In this document: positions 4,980-7,044 of the stretch, in pieces | Layout of the letters: each line of letters opens with the position of its first letter | Numbering within the stretch: position 1 is the first letter of the stretch | NCBI GenBank assembly: GCA_009785875.1 | Contig: WQUF01000095.1 | Span: forward strand, 1 to 7,044 | Reading direction: 5' to 3' | From: Oscillospiraceae bacterium | Lineage (GTDB): Bacteria > Bacillota > Clostridia > Clostridiales > Clostridiaceae | DNA length: 7,044 nucleotides | The notes under the pieces: generated by a model | Told to the model about the DNA's origin: nothing | Seen by the model: only the letters and a program-made list of their open reading frames with translations | Databases searched by the model: none | Made by a program: the position numbers and the translations under genes

Positions 4980-5415
4980 GAAGTTAGTTATAGATCAATC
5001 CAAAGAATATAAGGAAGTTGAAATAACCATCAAATGCGGAATCGTCGATAAAAGGCTTGAAAAACTCATATCGCAGATAAGATTATATTCCTTTTCTGTT
5101 TTAGGAAAGAAGGATAACAAGATTTTCAATATCGCCCTCGAGAATATTTATTATTTTGAATCGGTAGATGAAAAATCATTCATCTATACAGAGGATGATG
5201 TGTTTGAAACTGAGTTTAAACTCTACGAGTTAGAAAAGGATCTTGTGGATTCCAGATTTGTTAGAATAAGCAAATCTTGTATTTTAAATATTGAAAATCT
5301 TTTAAGCGTAAAGGCTCTTTTAAATGGGAAGTATGAAGCTACCATGAATAATGACGAAAAACTGATTATAAACAGGCATTATGTGCCTTTGTTTAAAGAA
5401 AAATTTGGTCTATAG
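4978..5415 (+). CDS. LytTR-family DNA-binding transcriptional regulator (stand-alone)
   Basis: Cytoplasmic transcription factor of 145 residues without a receiver domain. The N-terminal ~45 residues (KLVIDQSKEYKEVEITIKCG and on to LISQIRL) match the short lead-in of stand-alone LytTR proteins. The LytTR domain (about 46-144) shows the expected strands: NIALENIYYFESVDEKSFIY (51-70), the acidic ELEKDLVDSRFVRISKS (84-100) that matches the family's L...L....F.RIHKS signature, ILNIENLLSV, and the end NGKYEATMNNDEKLIINRHY followed by a terminal basic helix. It is the first gene of the operon; the DUF3021-type membrane protein starts 10 bases after its stop. Family knowledge: such regulators bind paired direct repeats upstream of their own operons and are commonly partnered with a membrane protein that restrains them. 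Autoregulation here is inferred. Start codon is TTG. Confidence 0.9.
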   Translation: MKLVIDQSKEYKEVEITIKCGIVDKRLEKLISQIRLYSFSVLGKKDNKIFNIALENIYYFESVDEKSFIYTEDDVFETEFKLYELEKDLVDSRFVRISKSCILNIENLLSVKALLNGKYEATMNNDEKLIINRHYVPLFKEKFGL

Positions 5416-5422
5416 AGGTGAT
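5415..5422 (+). promoter_or_regulatory. Ribosome binding site that fixes the GTG start at 5426
   Basis: GAGGTGAT overlaps the last base of the LytTR stop codon and precedes GTG by 3 bases (7 from AGG). A longer in-frame reading from 5381 would lie inside the LytTR gene and lacks a ribosome binding site. The two ATGs at 5421 and 5424 are out of frame; the first reads into a stop after three codons. Confidence 0.75.
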
Positions 5423-5425
5423 GAT

Positions 5426-5848
5426 GTGTTAAATGAAATAAAAAATAGATTAAAAGTAATGTGTGTCTCTTATACAATTACGACGATTTTCTACCTTTTA
5501 CTTTTTAGATTAAATATTGCTGATGAAATTAATGACTATATTACTATTAGACTTTTATTATTAAATTTCTTTGTTGCAGTTTTGATGATGATGACGGACA
5601 GACTCAAGGTCAAAAACAAATATTTTTCTATTTTTATAGATTTATTTGATGTTTTTTTTGTGGTTTTCTTATTAGGCAGTGGATTTTTTAAATTGTTTTC
5701 ATTTAATCTTCATAATATTGTTATGATAATCGTAATGGGTACTATCATTTATTTTGGAGTTTTCTTTATAGTAACTTATAAAAATGTAAAAGATGCAAAA
5801 GCGATAAATAAAAAATTAAAATCTGAAAGGGAGAAGAAAGATGAATAA
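5426..5848 (+). CDS. DUF3021-type four-helix membrane protein, LytTR partner
   Basis: A 140-residue integral membrane protein. Four hydrophobic segments are visible at about 11-28, 41-57, 68-88 and 97-117. Charged loops separate them (R-L-N-I-A-D-E-I-N-D; D-R-L-K-V-K-N-K), and the C-terminal tail (118-140) is strongly basic and hydrophilic, presumably cytoplasmic. Length, topology and position directly after a stand-alone LytTR gene match the DUF3021 family. LytTR regulators paired with small membrane inhibitors are described in streptococci (HdrRM, BrsRM); by analogy this protein may hold the regulator inactive until a membrane signal arrives. No enzymatic motif is present. The GTG start is chosen from the ribosome binding site. 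The 3' end overlaps the ATPase gene by 8 bases, so the transporter is translationally linked to the regulatory pair. Confidence 0.8.
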   Translation: MLNEIKNRLKVMCVSYTITTIFYLLLFRLNIADEINDYITIRLLLLNFFVAVLMMMTDRLKVKNKYFSIFIDLFDVFFVVFLLGSGFFKLFSFNLHNIVMIIVMGTIIYFGVFFIVTYKNVKDAKAINKKLKSEREKKDE

Positions 5849-6752
5849 GATTATAGAGGTTTCATCGCTGTATAAAAAATTTAACAATGTTACAGCTGTA
5901 AATGGCATCGATTTTTCGGTTAATGAAGGCAGTTTATTTGCATTTTTAGGCGAAAATGGAGCTGGAAAATCCACCACTATTGAGATACTTTGTACGCTAT
6001 TGAAGTCTGATGGTGGGGAAGTCATTGTGGATGGATATAAACTAGGAAGAGAAGATGACAAAATACGAAATTCAATTGGAATTGTATTTCAAGATAATCT
6101 TTTAGATCCACTTTTGACTGTAAGGGAAAATCTTCTCTATAGAGGTGGGCTTTATAAATCAAAAGGCAAAAAGCTTAAAACCTTAGTTGATAATGCTTTA
6201 GAAATAACTTCTGCTAAAGAATTTTCTAAAAGAGCCTATGGGAAGTTATCTGGTGGTGAGAGGAGGAGAGTCGATATCGCAAGAGCTTTAATGAATACTC
6301 CTAAAATACTTTTTCTGGACGAGCCTACCACCGGTCTTGACCCGAGCATTAGAAAAGATATTTGGGATATGATCAATAAATTAAAGAAAGAAAATAATAT
6401 GACTATTTTTTTGACCACACATTATATGGAAGAAGCGAATATCGCAGATTTTATCGTGGTTATGAATCATGGGAAGATCATAGAAAGAGGAAGCCCAATT
6501 GATCTTAAGGAGAGATACTCTATGGATTTACTTAAGGTTAAGCCGAAGTTTAGAGAAGATGTCTTATATATCTTAAATGAAAATAATATGGATTTCTTTG
6601 AAGATGGAGAAGTATTTGTGGTAAAGTTAAATTCTACGCTGGAAAGCATTGATAAACTTAAACTTTTTAAAGATAAAATTTCTAATTTAGAAGTCTTAAA
6701 CGGTACTATGGACGATGTGTTCATAAATATTTCAAGGAGCGTAAAACAATGA
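5841..6752 (+). CDS. ABC transporter ATP-binding protein (drug/peptide exporter type)
   Basis: Motor ATPase of 303 residues for the ABC-2 permease encoded next; acts at the inner face of the membrane. All motifs are intact: Walker A GENGAGKST (37-45), Q-loop Q84 in GIVFQDN, signature LSGGE (136-140), Walker B ILFLDEP with D160 and catalytic E161, D-loop GLDP, and H-loop H194 (TTHYMEEA). The C-terminal extension (about 215-303), ending in DDVFINISRS, is typical of the DrrA-like branch that drives export of antibiotics, bacteriocins or lipids. GGAG at 5830-5833 supports the ATG. The gene overlaps the membrane partner gene by 8 bases upstream and the permease gene by 4 bases (ATGA) downstream, so the subunits are probably made together. 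The substrate cannot be read from the ATPase; self-protection against an antimicrobial is the usual role beside LytTR regulators but is inference. Confidence 0.95.
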   Translation: MNKIIEVSSLYKKFNNVTAVNGIDFSVNEGSLFAFLGENGAGKSTTIEILCTLLKSDGGEVIVDGYKLGREDDKIRNSIGIVFQDNLLDPLLTVRENLLYRGGLYKSKGKKLKTLVDNALEITSAKEFSKRAYGKLSGGERRRVDIARALMNTPKILFLDEPTTGLDPSIRKDIWDMINKLKKENNMTIFLTTHYMEEANIADFIVVMNHGKIIERGSPIDLKERYSMDLLKVKPKFREDVLYILNENNMDFFEDGEVFVVKLNSTLESIDKLKLFKDKISNLEVLNGTMDDVFINISRSVKQ

Positions 6753-7044
6753 TCAGTTTAGTAAAGCGAAATATAAAAGTTTTTTTTCGAGATAGGACTT
6801 CAGTTTTCTTTTCCCTTTTGTCTGTGATAATAGTCATATTGCTTTATGCTTTATTTTTAGGGAAATCTCTAAAAAGTTCAGTTCAAAATATTAGCCATGT
6901 GGATTTTTTAATGGATAGTTGGGTCATGGCTGGAATGATAACAGTGACTTCTGTTACCTCTACTTTAGGTGCTTTTGGCGTAATGGTGATGGATAATAAC
7001 AGAAAGATTTCAAAAGATTTTTATTCATCTCCTTTAAAAAGAGG
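6749..7044 (+). CDS. ABC-2 type permease, N-terminal fragment (runs off the window)
   Basis: Membrane subunit of the exporter; only the first 98 residues are present. The start ATG overlaps the ATPase stop as ATGA, with AAGGAG at 6734-6739 as ribosome binding site. The opening MISLVKRNIKVFFRDRTSVF is the characteristic cytoplasmic interface helix of ABC-2 permeases, and a first transmembrane helix follows at about 19-38 (FFSLLSVIIVILLYALFL). An extracytoplasmic loop leads into a second hydrophobic segment at about 57-81 (WVMAGMITVTSVTSTLGAFG). The coupling segment MDNNRKISKDFYSSPLKR is a strong family signature. The frame is open to the window end with no stop, so this is a cut by the window, not a broken gene. 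It is the fourth gene of the LytTR operon. Confidence 0.9.
   Translation, partial: MISLVKRNIKVFFRDRTSVFFSLLSVIIVILLYALFLGKSLKSSVQNISHVDFLMDSWVMAGMITVTSVTSTLGAFGVMVMDNNRKISKDFYSSPLKR

Noticed and set aside
5816..6724. Minus-strand frames at 5816-6061, 6236-6418 and 6467-6724
   Set aside because: They are antisense to the complete ABC ATPase, whose motifs are all intact in the + frame.
1..7044. tRNA, rRNA, CRISPR array, insertion sequence or attachment site
   Set aside because: No cloverleaf, regularly spaced repeats, transposase or integrase motifs, or terminal inverted repeats were seen on either strand.

Overview
The window is strongly AT-rich. It has tightly packed genes, strong AGGAGG-type or AGGTGAT-type ribosome binding sites, several TTG and GTG starts, and A/T-ending codons throughout. 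This fits a low-GC anaerobic member of the Bacillota (Clostridia/Tissierellia type). That placement is inferred from composition and gene families; no marker gene here fixes the genus.

Left part (18-4195, + strand): four head-to-tail genes form what looks like a self-contained, non-housekeeping Hsp70 chaperone cassette. They encode a divergent GrpE-like exchange factor, an Hsp70 with a short C-terminal lid (HscC-like rather than classical DnaK), a small TPR protein, and a J-like/TPR/SEC-C protein. The first two genes overlap by 23 bases and the next junctions are 6 and 4 bases, so co-transcription and translational coupling are likely. The most unusual points are that the J-like domain carries Ser-Pro-Glu where the catalytic His-Pro-Asp should be, that the Hsp70 has an aromatic insertion beside its predicted substrate-enclosing loop, and that the J-like protein ends in a zinc-ligand SEC-C motif like the tail of SecA. 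Together these suggest a specialised chaperone system, possibly tied to ribosomes, SecA or particular clients. The specialisation is inferred.

Middle (4200-4977): a perfect 11-bp hairpin at 4200-4228 separates the cassette from a convergent minus-strand gene for a small two-helix membrane protein of unknown function (4232-4699, TTG start). A divergent intergenic region of about 280 bases follows. It holds a perfect 14-bp palindrome, a candidate promoter with an exact TATAAT, a hairpin with a U-tract just downstream of that promoter (possible attenuator), and short alternative pairings around the next gene's ribosome binding site.

Right part (4978-7044, + strand): an operon of a stand-alone LytTR DNA-binding regulator (TTG start), a four-helix DUF3021-type membrane protein (GTG start), an ABC ATPase of the drug/peptide-export type, and the start of an ABC-2 permease that runs off the window. 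LytTR plus DUF3021 plus ABC-2 exporter is a recurrent arrangement in Firmicutes. The expected logic is that the membrane protein holds or modulates the regulator, and the regulator controls its own operon including the exporter.
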